Assembly: GCA_963698495.1 (NCBI GenBank) | Contig: CAVORB010000004.1 | Span: forward strand, 69,720-133,719 | From: CAVORB01 sp963698495 | GTDB taxonomy: Bacteria; Pseudomonadota; Gammaproteobacteria; Chromatiales; Chromatiaceae | Length of the DNA stretch: 64,000 bases | Direction of reading: 5' to 3' | Part shown: positions 9,007 through 19,127 of the stretch, in pieces | Layout of the letters: each line of letters starts with the position of its first letter | Numbering within the stretch: the stretch's first letter is position 1 | The notes under the pieces: generated by a model | The model's database searches: none | What the model saw: the letters and a program-made list of their open reading frames with translations, nothing else | Told to the model about the DNA's origin: nothing | Translations under genes and position numbers: made by a program

Positions 9007-9894
9007 CTAGTTACCGCGTGCGGCTGAGATGAGACAGCGACGCGCGCCGGCGAGCGACGCGCGAGTCTTGTCCGAAGCATCGGATCGCGCTGACGGGCCT
9101 CCGCCGCGAGCGTTCTCCGCGTGGGCCTCGCGCCAACCGGCGGTGAGTTGGCCGGAGAAGGCATGAGGCGGACAGGCGACGCATGGAGAGACTTGCGAGC
9201 GTCGCACCCACTCGGCGTCGCCTGCGTCGCAAGCCGAAGCGACATCACGCCAAGCCTCGCTGAACGCGTGCTGCGCTTCGTCGTGGGGGCCAGATCACCC
9301 TGCATCTGCATGCAGCTTTGACATGCCGATGTTCTTCATCGACCCGCCGGTCCCAGTCGCGATGCCGCTCGACAGCGCTGCCGCGTGGCCGGCTCCTGAA
9401 AGAGTGCCCAAACGAACTCGGACGTTCCCTGAAAGTCCTCTTTCCACACAAAGCGCGACATCTTGTCCGGCAGCACCAAATTACCGCGCAGTCGTCGCCG
9501 ACAAGCGCGGTGGCGCCGACCAGCTCCTGCTGTGTTCGCTCGGGTGATGAACAGATCGCCGGTCCTGACGCAGTGCTCCGATTCACGCGCATGCAACAGG
9601 GTCAGGTCTGTGCCAACGCTGACGCGTGTTCAGTTAACCGTAGAAGCTGTCGCCCCTGGGAACGACATTTCGTCGCGCTCTCCTTGACAGCATCGTCAGT
9701 CACATGGTCCCGAGCATCAGCGAGTCTCAGCCGATCGAAATTCGCCGAGATGTCTGATCCGTAATCCAGAGGATAGCGCCTTGGAAATACTCAGGTCTAT
9801 TGCGACTCGGGGTTCCGGCTCAACGTGAAGCCAACTGATATCTCGTATTCGCACGACAGGCCAGGCCGCAGCTTCAGCCAGTCTGCGATCACTC
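9007..9894 (-). pseudogene. hsdS: type I restriction specificity subunit HsdS, frameshifted
   Basis: HsdS chooses the DNA target of a type I system. Pieces in different frames match the fold. VRTGDLFITRANT and LVLPDKMSRFVWK lie near 9420-9580, then LSSGIATGTGGSMKNIGMSK near 9310-9380, which is the conserved end of a target-recognition domain before the spacer helix. A helical stretch HDEAQHAFSEAW and the tail AFSGQLTAGWREAH near 9100-9170 follow. At least three indels are needed. The remnant, about 0.9 kb, is long enough for only one or a short pair of recognition domains. The N-terminal limit is uncertain: the hsdM end and hsdS start overlap around 9890. No target sequence can be predicted. 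Confidence 0.7.
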
Positions 9895-12515
9895 GTCGCG
9901 TCTCCAACCATCTGCAGCAGCTTCCCGAGCCGCTTCTGTATCTCGCTGGTAAATGCCTTGCAGCTCGCCGATCAGCTCCGCCGGCGGCCGGTGCTCGCCG
10001 GGATCGAAGACGAATGGCTTGTGCCGCCCGGCGGACAGATTGAAGTCCAGCGCTTCGAGGCAATCCGGGTCCAGGCGGTCGAGGAACGCCTTCTTCACCG
10101 TGGCGTCGTCGTCGAAGACGTCCAGGGTGTCGCGGAGCCAGTCGAGGTATTCGGGGTCGACGATGCCGTCATTGTGGGTGGGCCTTTGGATGGTCGTCCT
10201 GGGTCTCCGGGTCCTCTCCCCAGCTCTCGCGTTCGGCCCATTCCCGGACCGGGACGATCCAGCTGAGCTGGGTCGGGACCCGCTTCGGCTCTCCATCGTC
10301 ACCTTGGGTCAGCTTGCCGTCTGCGGGGCAGGGATTTCACCGCCGCGCCGCCAGACGTTGTAGCCGTCGAGCTTGGCGAATTCGATGAGCAGCGGGGTGA
10401 GCTGCGAGAGGACCTTGTCGGCATCCGGCTTGGTGGGACCGGCGTCGGCTTCGAGGGCTGTTTCTCCTCAGGGCCGGGGACCGGCACCGCCTCGGCCCAG
10501 TCCGCGACCTTGGCGCTGACCTCCTTGAGCAGGGTCTTGAGGGCGTTGAGTCCGAACTGGTCGAACTCCCGGTCCAGCAGGTCGCCGGTGCGGACCTCGC
10601 CCGGATCGGTCTCATCCGCCGACTTGCCGCCTCGGGGCCGGCGGGTGAGCGCAGTCGCGACACCCTTGACGAGCTTCTCGGCGTCGGCAACCGCCTCGGC
10701 GGGGTCGGGACCCTTCTTCCGGCGGTTGCGTAGGACCAGCGGACACTGTCCTCGACCAGAGGCCCGAATGACGTGCTCGAACTCGGGGACGGACCTTCGC
10801 GAGCACCGCGTCGTCGTATTGGCGGGCACCGCGAGGGTCGGCGGGATCGAATGAGAACGTCGTCGGGCCATAGCTCGTGCAGCGCCCAGGTGTGGCCCTT
10901 CTCGCCGGTCCTTGTCGGGGAAGATCCGCAGCAAGCCGTCGTCCACCGCGCGCCAGCGTTCCTCCCAGTAGTCCGGCTGGTGGTAGCCCTTGGCGATCGC
11001 GGCCTCCCTCGCGTCGGTCTCCCCCTCGCCCTCGCGGTAGTCGCGCCAGGCGTGGAACTTGACCAGGGCGTCCCAGAGGTCGTTGTCCCGGCCGAGGCAG
11101 GGCCTTGCGCTTCTGGTCCAGGGAGATAGGCCTCGTCGGCGACCTCGTAGAACCAGACCTCGCGGGTGCGCGGGCTCGTCGCCCTTGGCTACGACCGGTC
11201 GCCGGCCTTCTGGAACAGCAGGATGGAGGTCTTGACGCCCGGAGTAGGGCTGGAAGATGTTGGCGGCAGCGAGACGACGGCCTCCAGGGTGTTCTCGAAC
11301 AGGAGCTGGCGGCGCAGCGCACGGTGGGCCTTGGTGCTGCCGAAGAGCACGCCGTCGGGCACGATGACGGCGGCGCGGCCGCCGATCTTCAGCAGATCGA
11401 GCATCAGCCAGACGAACAGCAGCTCGCTCTTGGTGGTCGATGGGCACGTTGCCCCTGCCCGTGCGGGGAAAGCGCTCGCGGTTCTCGCTGAGGTCGCCCT
11501 CGTCGACGCTGCCGGTAAAGGGCGGGTTGGCGAGGATGTAGTCGTAGGTGCCGCTTTCGTCGTCTCTCGAGCCGCTTGCTGAGGGTGTCGAGCTGGTGGA
11601 CCTCGGGAGATTCCAGGTCGTGCAGGACCAGGTTCATCCAGGCGATGCGGACCATGGTGCGGTCGTTGTCGTAGCCGCGGAACAGGCGGCTGAAGTCGTA
11701 CTGGGCGCCGTCGGGCCAGACCGGCAGCACATCGTGGGGCGTGCCGTCCCATTCCAGGCGCAGCGACTCTCGTTGTCGGTGTGCTCGGCCTTCCAGTGCA
11801 GCAGGGCGTTGATCAGGAAGCCGCCGGAGCCGCAGGCGGGGTCGAGGATGGTCCTGGCCCAGCTCCGGCTCGAGCAGCTGGACCATGAAACGGATGACGT
11901 GGCGCGGGGTGCGGAACTGGCCGTTCTTGCCGGATTCCTTCACCTCTTCGAGCAGGTACTCGAAGATGTCGCCCATGATGTCGGAGTTGACCGAGCGGGT
12001 GTCGAGCTGGCGGAACAGCTCGTCGATGAGGCTGACGGCGCGCTTGAGGGTGTCGGTCTTGTTGGGGTCGAGGATGAAGTAGGCGTCGCTTCAGGCGCCC
12101 GGAGATGCTGCCCGAGGGTGGTGTCGCCGTTCTGCGCCGGGCCGATGCGGGTCTCCAGCTCGCGCAGCCAGGGGAAGACGGTGTCGTTGAGCAGCTCAAA
12201 GGAGGCGTTCTGGCGGATGTAGGACCAGCGGCAGCGTTGATGACCTGCGCCGTTCGACCGTCTGATCAAGGTGTCGGTAGCCTCAGGTTGCCTCGTTCGC
12301 TCGCGGTCGCGTCTGATCGAAGGCTTCGCGTTCCTCGGCGGTCCAGCGTAGATGCTTGCTTCCCGCTTCACGCGTCGCGATCCAGCGCCTCCAACTGACG
12401 AATGAACAGCAGGTAGGTGATCTGCTCGATGGCGACCAGGGGATTGGACAGCCCGGAGGACCAGAACGAGGGACCAGAGGTCGTGGACCTTGCGGCGGAG
12501 TTGGGGCGAGAGCAT
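9895..12515 (-). pseudogene. hsdM: type I DNA methyltransferase HsdM, frameshifted
   Basis: N6-adenine methyltransferase of the type I system. It starts at ATG 12515 (MLSPQLRRKVHDLWSL), 9 bp after the hsdR stop. Recognisable segments in order: DTRSVNSDIMGDIFEYLLEE and GKNGQFRTPRHVIRFMV (about 11900-12030), motif I DPACGSGGFLINALL near 11810-11850, motif IV NPPFTGSVDEGDLSEN near 11480-11540, a long C-terminal part, and a tail FNLSAGRHKP then PPAELIGELQGIYQR near 9930-10060 typical of HsdM ends. Both catalytic motifs survive, but the frame changes many times, for example near 12088 and 11450. Repaired length would be about 850 residues, at the long end of the family. Confidence 0.75.
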
Positions 12516-12524
12516 GGGGTTCCT

Positions 12525-14978
12525 TTAGGCGGCGACGGCTTCAATCAGGTCGAAGAGCTCGGTGAGCTCGGGTCTTTCGAACAGGGTTTCGGGATCGCCG
12601 ATGGCGGAGAACGGCGGCTTGCGCAGGGCATCAAGCGACGCCGACCTCGGCCTCTGCATCACGGCCTTGCGCAGGGTGCGGACGAACATGAGCTGGGTGG
12701 CGGTGAGCTGGGGATGGCGGCGCACCCAGTCGTCGAAGGCATCGGAGATCGACGGCTTCGCGGGACGGCAGCTTGGCCACGTCGAGGATGTGGCGCAGGA
12801 AGTCGGCGAGGCTGGCATCGGGCTGCTGGTAGGCCTCGCGCAGACGCTGCCTCGGTGACGAACAGGTCCGGGCCGTGCAGGGCGGCGGCGATGGCCTCGA
12901 TGTCCTCGGCGCTGACCTCTCCGACCTGGCGCAGGCGTCTGGAGGGCCGGATTGTCGCCGGCAGGTCGCGCACGAGCGGCCTCCACCTGGGCGCGGTAGG
13001 TGTCGGCGAAGGCGCCCTCGCCGGCGGGGCCGAAGACGATCCAGTGGCGCCGCTGCGATCTTGTCGGGCACGGAGAGCCGCACGAAGGTGTCGGGCGGGC
13101 GGCGGTTTCGGAATCGCATCAGCGGCGCGAAGGTCTCCTGCAAGTGCCATGATGCGCGGGCAGCTCGAGATGCGCCCAGAAGGCATCGGTCCGGGCGCAG
13201 GCGAGGGCCTCGAGGTGCGGCTTGATCTCGGGAAGGTCCGTGGGCAGCAGCGCCAGGTTCTCGCACGATGCGCTGCGCGCAGCTTGGTCGACCTCCGTCG
13301 CATCCGCCTTGCAGGTGGGCCAGGGCGAGCTGCTCGGTCTGGTTCTCGAACTGCAAGCTCCGGATAGCCGCCGGCGACGGAGAAGCGCAGCAACGGGGCG
13401 ATGGTCTGGGACAGGTGCGTCGATCGCGCTCGTCGCCAGAGGCTGCGCCAGGGCTCGTCGACTCTGCAAGCGCGCGGATCTCGTCGGCGTGTGGCGCGAC
13501 GTTGATGTTGTCCAGCGGCAGGGTGCCGAGCATGGCGCGGAGCTGGCCGATGGTATGGGCGACGGCATCCGGCGTCGGCGCGCCCGGCGAGAATCTGGAG
13601 CTTTTCCAGGCGCAGACGGAACAGGCGGATGGGCAGCGGCTCGGAGACGGAGCCGGCGCGGCCGTCCTTGTTGACCTGGAAGTAGTCGAAGTTGTCCCAG
13701 TGGTCGATGACCAGGAAGTCGGCCTTCTCCTGCGCCGGTCTGAGCGGATCGGTCCAGGTGCGGGTGCCGCGGCCGAGCATCTGCCAGAACTTGACCTTGC
13801 TGAAGACCGGCTTGGCGAAGACGAGGTTGCGGATGGCGGGAACGTCGATGCCGGTGTCGAGCATGTCCACGGAGATGGCGACGCGGGGGAAGTCCTTGTT
13901 CTTGAAATCGTCGAGGGTCTTCTCGGCGCGCTCCATCTGGCTGTCGATGACCTTGGCGAGGCCGCGGCGCTGGAGGTCCGGGTAGAGGCGGTTGAAGCTC
14001 TTGTAGAGCTCCAGGGCGTGGCGGTGGCAGACGGCGAAGATGATGGTCTTGGCGGGCAGGGTGCCGACGGCGTCCTTGATCGCAGTGGTCCATGAACTCG
14101 CGGACGATGGCGTCGTTGGTGCCGGTGTTGGTGACCTTGCGCTCCAGGTCGGTGCCCTCGAAGCTGAATCGATCGGGGTCGACGCCCTGCTCTGCGCACC
14201 TGCTCGCTTGACCTCGTCGGGCAGCTCGCCGGGCTTCAGCCCTTCGATCTGGAAGCCGGTGCGGGCGACATGGACCGGACGATAGGGGACCAGGTGCTTG
14301 TCGCGCACCGCCTCGTCGTAGCCGTAGTAGAAGGTCGGGCATGTCGTCGTGGCAGCCGAACAGCTCGAAGGTGTTGTGATCGATGAAGTCGGTGGGCGTG
14401 GCGGTGAGGCCGAGATGGATGGCGTCGAAGTGGTCGAGGATGGCCTTGTAGCGGCTGTAGATCGAGCGGTGGCTTTCGTCGGCGATGATGAGATCGTAGT
14501 AGCCGGGGAGAGCTGTCTGATAGATCGACATCATGCCGGGATAGGTGGCGAGATGGATCTGGGCGTCCTGGTCGATGATGCCGCCCTCGATCCAGGCGCG
14601 GGGCACTCCGGGCAGGTGCTCCTTGAACGCGCCGAGGGCCTGCTTCACCAACTCGCGGCGGTCGGCGAGAAACAGCACCCGCTGGATGCACTCCTGCCGC
14701 TGGAGCAGCTCGACCAGGGCGACGGCAACGCGGGTCTTGCCGGTGCCGGTGGCGAGAACGAGTAGGAATTGGCGCTCGGCCGGCCTCGATGCGCTCGGCA
14801 ATGGTCTTGTCCGCCTCGATCTGGTAGGCGCGGTCGATGATGCGCGCGAGCGGCATCGCGCCAGTAAGCGGCTTGTCCGAATTGCTCGAGGTGGGCAAGC
14901 CGCAGCAGGTCGTCCTCGGTGAAGAATCCGCTGACCTTTCGCGGCGGATAGAGCGCGAAGAAGCCGCTGACCGCTCCA
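12525..14978 (-). pseudogene. hsdR: type I restriction subunit HsdR, 5'-truncated and frameshifted
   Basis: ATP-driven translocase and nuclease subunit. The remnant opens at LYPPRKVSGFFTEDDLLRL near 14970 and includes the SF2 helicase motor: Walker A LVLATGTGKTRVAVALV, DEAH-type box DESHRSIY, motif III GLTATPTDF and motif VI QMLGRGTRTW. It ends FERPELTELFDLIEAVAA before the stop at 12525. The N-terminal nuclease domain is missing; its counterpart is in the repeat at 4743-5246. Breaks near 14203, 14193, 14084 and 13582 are each repaired by deleting one base. Long stretches between breaks (for example 13600-14080) are clean, and helicase residues are unaltered. Confidence 0.8.
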
Positions 14979-14980
14979 CT

Positions 14981-15016
14981 TCACCAAAAAGCCCGCCTCG
15001 GCGGGCTTTTTGGTGA
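14981..15016. terminator. 17-bp perfect inverted repeat, bidirectional terminator
   Basis: TCACCAAAAAGCCCGCC, loop TC, then GGCGGGCTTTTTGGTGA. The GC stem is flanked by A5 and T5, so it can terminate in either direction. It sits directly before the first recognisable codons of the truncated hsdR, where the nuclease domain should be. This suggests the break in hsdR joined it to a foreign 3' end. Confidence 0.75.
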
Positions 15017-15651
15017 CATCGACCGCAGCAGGTTCGGCTGACCAGAGCAGGCGAAGACTTGCAGGCTGTTTCGCCCGCGAATCGCCGATCGAGGGCCTTG
15101 ACGCCGCGGGCCGCGCGAGCCGCAAATCGCGTCCAAATCCTCGCCGAGTCCGCTTTCGACCAATCCCATTGCGACCGCTTGTCATCAGCGGAAGCTGTCT
15201 GACGGCGGCCCGGCGCAACAGAGGCGGAACGCAACCTCGGCTGACTCATCGGCGAGCTCACCGCACCCCGGGATGCTCCGGTACTCGGCCGCGAAGGATG
15301 GGAGCTCGGTGGCGGAGAGAAGATGCAGAAGCGAATACCGCTCGGCCTCGCATAGCAGAGACCCATCCGCTTCGATCCGTCGGGATCGGGCAGAGCCGGG
15401 ATTCGGCCTTGATCGCCGGAGCGCGGCAACCGGCTCAACGGACCAGACACCACCGCTACCGTAGCCTGGTCCCGCGGCGGGACGTTGGCTCTCGACACGT
15501 GGATCCGCTTCGACATCAGACGCTTGGCCACCGCTGCGGCCATCGAATGCTTTGTTGGCCAATCGAACGTCTCCCCGGGGATGGGCATCGGCGCTGGGCT
15601 CTTGACCATCGTGGGGTGTGCCCCGTCGTATTGGAGCCGACTGCCTGTCGG
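15017..15651. other. unassigned stretch at the right edge of the island
   Basis: About 630 bp without a gene I can recognise. Several minus-strand frames stay open for 40-70 codons (for example SLLCEAERYSLLHLLSATEL near 15300, and RLMSKRIHVSRANVPPRDQ near 15500), but none matches a known family or the HsdR N-terminus. It could be a frameshifted gene or island debris. Confidence 0.4.
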
Positions 15652-16947
15652 TCACTTCGAGGGGCAACGCCATCGACGGCGGTACGGAAGTCGACGCCAC
15701 ACCATCCGATAAGCGGGCCCTGAGCGGAATGTCGCGTCCACGGCCCCCGGAACCCTGGGGTCGTTTCCGGGTCCGCTGATCAGCAGCCATTGAGCGATCG
15801 CCTCCTCGACCAGCGGATACCAATCATTGTCCACCTGGTTCAAGGTGCCGGTGAACCCGATGTCCTGCTCGGGCCAGAAGTACATGAACGCATTGCCCCA
15901 CCCGTCGTGACCCCATAGCTGTCCCCGGTCGGCGCCCAGATTCACGCGGAACAGGCCCAGCCCGTACGTGACCCCAGGAGCGCCGGTATCGGTCCAGGTC
16001 TTCATCAAACCCAGTGTCTTCGATCGTTCGAACAGGCGTCCCTGGAACAGTCCACGCAGGAACTTCTGCAGATCCGCATTGCTGCTGACCAGCCCGCCTC
16101 CGGCCCAGTCGGCGCTCTGGCGCGGTTGCGCGTACAGGTCTTCCGTATACTCGAAACGATGTGATTCCTGGCGCAGAGAGGCCGCTGGCTCTTGGTAGGC
16201 GAGATAGGTCTCGGACATGCCGAGTGGCCCCAGGATTCGCTGTCGGAACACCTCCTCCAGCGGTTGGCCCGTCACTGCCTCCACGATCATTCCCAGCAGC
16301 ACATAGTTGGTGTCCGCGTAGTGCCAGGCCGCCGAGGGAATGCCGATGGGCGTCATGGCCTTCGCGTACGCTACGAGCTCGTCGGGGTACCAGACACGGC
16401 TGGGATCGGCGTCGAATGCCTGAATGAAGTCCGGCGAGGACCAGTAGTCCGGCAACCCGGAAACCCGCTGCAGCAGCTCACCGACCTGGATCTCGGGGCC
16501 ATAGTCAATCCCACCGACGACGAGCAGATTCTCGACGACTGACGCGGGAAGCAGCGTCCCGATTGGTGTCGACAACTTCACTGGACTGGCGCTGTCCTCA
16601 TGCATCTGCAGGATCACGGTGGCCGTGAAGGTCTTTGTGATGCTGGCGATCTCGAATGTATCGAGCGTTGTGATCGGACTCGGTCCGATGTTCTCCGCCC
16701 AACCCGATGCGCCCTGCCATAAGATCCCCGAGCCATCCTGCACCACGACGCCGGACTCATCCTGCGAGACCACGCCGGACTCGCCCAGCTGTACGCGCAT
16801 GACGCCGCCGCCATAGCCGCCGTTTGCGGCAACCCGCTGATCGAGGGCCGCCTGCAAATCGAGCAGGAACGCATCCGCGGCGGCTTCTTGAGGGGACACC
16901 GAAACGGCCGCTGCGGAAAGCAGTGCGGACGTGACCAATTCGCGCAT
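15652..16947 (-). CDS. beta-lactamase-fold serine hydrolase (class C-like)
   Basis: Secreted penicillin-binding-protein-like hydrolase of 431 residues. The N-terminus looks like a signal peptide (MRELVTSALLSAAAVSVS). The nucleophile motif SxxK is SITK at 102-105. The second motif is YAD at 210-212 (HYADTNYVLLG), where YxN is usual, and the third is GHDGWGN, with HDG replacing KTG as in many esterase-type members. Between the signal and the catalytic domain is a short internal repeat (VVSQDESG / VVVQDGSG). Substrate unknown: a D-Ala-D-Ala peptidase or an esterase is possible. The last 30 residues are Arg-rich and unlike the family, so the native 3' end may have been replaced at the island junction. 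Confidence 0.85.
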   Translation of the reverse strand: MRELVTSALLSAAAVSVSPQEAAADAFLLDLQAALDQRVAANGGYGGGVMRVQLGESGVVSQDESGVVVQDGSGILWQGASGWAENIGPSPITTLDTFEIASITKTFTATVILQMHEDSASPVKLSTPIGTLLPASVVENLLVVGGIDYGPEIQVGELLQRVSGLPDYWSSPDFIQAFDADPSRVWYPDELVAYAKAMTPIGIPSAAWHYADTNYVLLGMIVEAVTGQPLEEVFRQRILGPLGMSETYLAYQEPAASLRQESHRFEYTEDLYAQPRQSADWAGGGLVSSNADLQKFLRGLFQGRLFERSKTLGLMKTWTDTGAPGVTYGLGLFRVNLGADRGQLWGHDGWGNAFMYFWPEQDIGFTGTLNQVDNDWYPLVEEAIAQWLLISGPGNDPRVPGAVDATFRSGPAYRMVWRRLPYRRRWRCPSK

Positions 16948-17117
16948 AACCTTACTTCCTTACCTGCAAGAGTTCGCGTCGAGTGAGTCTGCACCTGGCC
17001 CCGCGATTGGACAGGATCCGGGTTAGGGAAACAGAAGCCGCTTCCAACGGCACAAGGCGTCCGGTGCTTGCCGCCAGCGACGCGCCCGTAAGGCGCGTCA
17101 CCTCGCCCCAAGACAGG

Positions 17118-17465
17118 TTAGCGCAACGGGGAATCGCCTTCTCTCTCGATGACGCAGCCATGGGCCAGACGGTAGACATAGGTCTTGCCGGATTCGATTC
17201 GCACCGGCTCCGAGCAATTGTAGACGCCGAGAACGTACTCGAATTCGTAGTCACCGGCCGGAATCTCGAAGCCGCGACTGTCACCCGGATGCAGTTGCGT
17301 GACCGGGCGCCCATCGACCGCGAACAGCATCGGAAACAGGCTGTCGCGAGACGCCGGTTCCCGGTAGACGGTGACCTGCGCAGGCGGTTCCTCGGATTCG
17401 GGTTTGTCGGGTGTGGCGCACCCGGCCAAGATAATCAAAGCCGGGAAAAACCAAGCAGTTTTCAT
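17118..17465 (-). CDS. small putative lipoprotein
   Basis: A 115-residue protein with a lipoprotein signal: positive start, hydrophobic core and lipobox LAGC at about residues 13-16, so it should be lipidated and exported. The mature part (DSLFPMLFAVDGRPV, then GDYEFEYVLGVYNC) looks like a compact beta domain that may resemble DUF2846-type PEGA-like folds; this is inference. It contains two further Cys residues that could form a disulfide. No operon partner is clear; the MFS gene is 183 bp upstream on the same strand. Confidence 0.75.
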   Translation of the reverse strand: MKTAWFFPALIILAGCATPDKPESEEPPAQVTVYREPASRDSLFPMLFAVDGRPVTQLHPGDSRGFEIPAGDYEFEYVLGVYNCSEPVRIESGKTYVYRLAHGCVIEREGDSPLR

Positions 17466-17648
17466 TCGAAGGTCTCCGGACCGACGGTCAGATATCGACG
17501 TCTATGCGCATTGTGCTCGTTGCGCCTTGGAACTCGGCGCCACCCCGGGGCACGGATAGCGTCCCCGAGGCTTCCGCGAAAAATCGCTCAACCCGATACC
17601 CAGGGTCTGAAACGGCGAGGCCCGACCGCCCGAGTTCGAAACGCCCCC

Positions 17649-18947
17649 TCACAGGTGCCGGCAGTAGGTCTCCCGTACCCTCAGGGCCGCTACGAGGGCG
17701 AGCAGGGCGAATCCGAAGGACAGCCATAGCCCATTGCGATAGTCGCCCTCCGAGTAGATGCGCACGCCGTCCCGCAGGCTGCCGTCCCAGGAGAGATCCA
17801 ACACCCAGCCGAAAGCGGGCTGCATGACGGCGGCGCCGAGAAAAAGTCCGGTATTGACCAGCGCGATGGCCATGCCCGAGACGCTGGCGGGCAGGCACTC
17901 CTTGGCCGCGGCATAGGTAACGACGAAGCCGCCGGCCGCGAGTCCAAGGGTCGTATAGAGCAGGAAGCCGCTCCACCCATCCCCCCACGGCAGCAGGATC
18001 AACCCCAGCCAAGCCAGGCAGGATAGGGCTGCGCCACCGGCGATGACCGGCCGCCGTCGACCGATGCGGTCCGAGATCCAGCCGGCCTTGAAGGAGCCGA
18101 TGGCGAAACCCGCGAGGGCGGCGGTGGTGTAGAGGGAGGCCCCGGTGCGATCGAGACCGTAGAGATCCCGCATCAGCGGCACGCCCCATAACCCCGCGAA
18201 CGCGAACAGGCTTCCCGTAACGCCGAAATTGACCCAGAACCCGGGCCACACGTCGCGTCGGCGCAGCACGTCCCGCAAGTTGCGGACCCAATGCTGCTCA
18301 CGCCGCGGGTGGGCGCTGAGCCCCTCCTGCTCGCGCACTGAGGGAAAACCCGCATCCTCCGGCCGGTTGCGGACCAGCAGCAGGGTAAGTCCGGCCAGCG
18401 CGAGGGAGGCGATGCCGGCGCCGACGAACACCTGCCGCCAGGACACCCCCGTGAGCAGCAGGGCCAGCGGACCGGCCGCGAGAATCGAGCCCAGGTTTCC
18501 GATCAGCAGGGTGAACCCGCTGATGCGCCCGTACTGGCGCTCCGGGAACCACAAGGCATTGCTCTTCATGAGGCCGACGAACACCACCGAGACGCCGAGC
18601 CCGACCAGGAACCGCCCCCAGCTCGCGGACGCGAAATCATCGGCCAGGCCGAACAGAATCGATCCCACGCCCGCCACCACTCCGCCCACCGCGACGCTCA
18701 CCCGGGGACCGAGGGTATCGGCGAGGACGCCCGAAGGGATCTGCATGGCCGTGTAGATGTAGTAATAAGTCGCGGCCAGGGACCCGAGGGCAGCTCCCGT
18801 GGTGCCAAAAGCCTCCATCAGGTCGGCCGAGACGACACCCGGGGCCATACGGTGGAAGTAGACCATGATGTAGGAGCCCACCAGCAGCCAGAATACGGTC
18901 CAGCGGGTACGAACGAAGCGGGCGTGGTCGATGGGGGGGAGGGTCAT
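17649..18947 (-). CDS. MFS transporter
   Basis: Major facilitator of 432 residues from ATG 18947 (MTLPPIDHARFVRTRW), with about 12 hydrophobic helices. The loop 2-3 signature is LADTLGPRVSVAVG, and the half-repeat of the same motif is SDRIGRRRPVIAGG in the second half, as expected for the two pseudo-symmetric six-helix bundles. The open frame extends to 19079, but the added N-terminus is Arg/Ser-rich and unlikely. Overall pattern (VYFHRMAPGVVSADLM) resembles the anion:cation/hexuronate-type branch. Substrate not determinable here. Confidence 0.88.
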   Translation of the reverse strand: MTLPPIDHARFVRTRWTVFWLLVGSYIMVYFHRMAPGVVSADLMEAFGTTGAALGSLAATYYYIYTAMQIPSGVLADTLGPRVSVAVGGVVAGVGSILFGLADDFASASWGRFLVGLGVSVVFVGLMKSNALWFPERQYGRISGFTLLIGNLGSILAAGPLALLLTGVSWRQVFVGAGIASLALAGLTLLLVRNRPEDAGFPSVREQEGLSAHPRREQHWVRNLRDVLRRRDVWPGFWVNFGVTGSLFAFAGLWGVPLMRDLYGLDRTGASLYTTAALAGFAIGSFKAGWISDRIGRRRPVIAGGAALSCLAWLGLILLPWGDGWSGFLLYTTLGLAAGGFVVTYAAAKECLPASVSGMAIALVNTGLFLGAAVMQPAFGWVLDLSWDGSLRDGVRIYSEGDYRNGLWLSFGFALLALVAALRVRETYCRHL

Positions 18948-19127
18948 GGGCGGACGCGAGATGCTGGTCGACTTGGGATACAGGGGGCGGGGACTGCTCG
19001 CGGCGCGATCAGCGGCGACTGCCGATCGGGCCGCGAACCCGCCGAGAACGGGGCTTTCGATCACGGACCTCAGAACCACCTCGCGGAATGGCGAACATCG
19101 CAGTGCCGTCTCCTGATCTCCAGGCGT

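Noticed and set aside
4700..15700. Insertion sequence or integrase mobilising the island
   Set aside because: No transposase or integrase frame, and no tRNA or clear attachment repeats were found at either edge.
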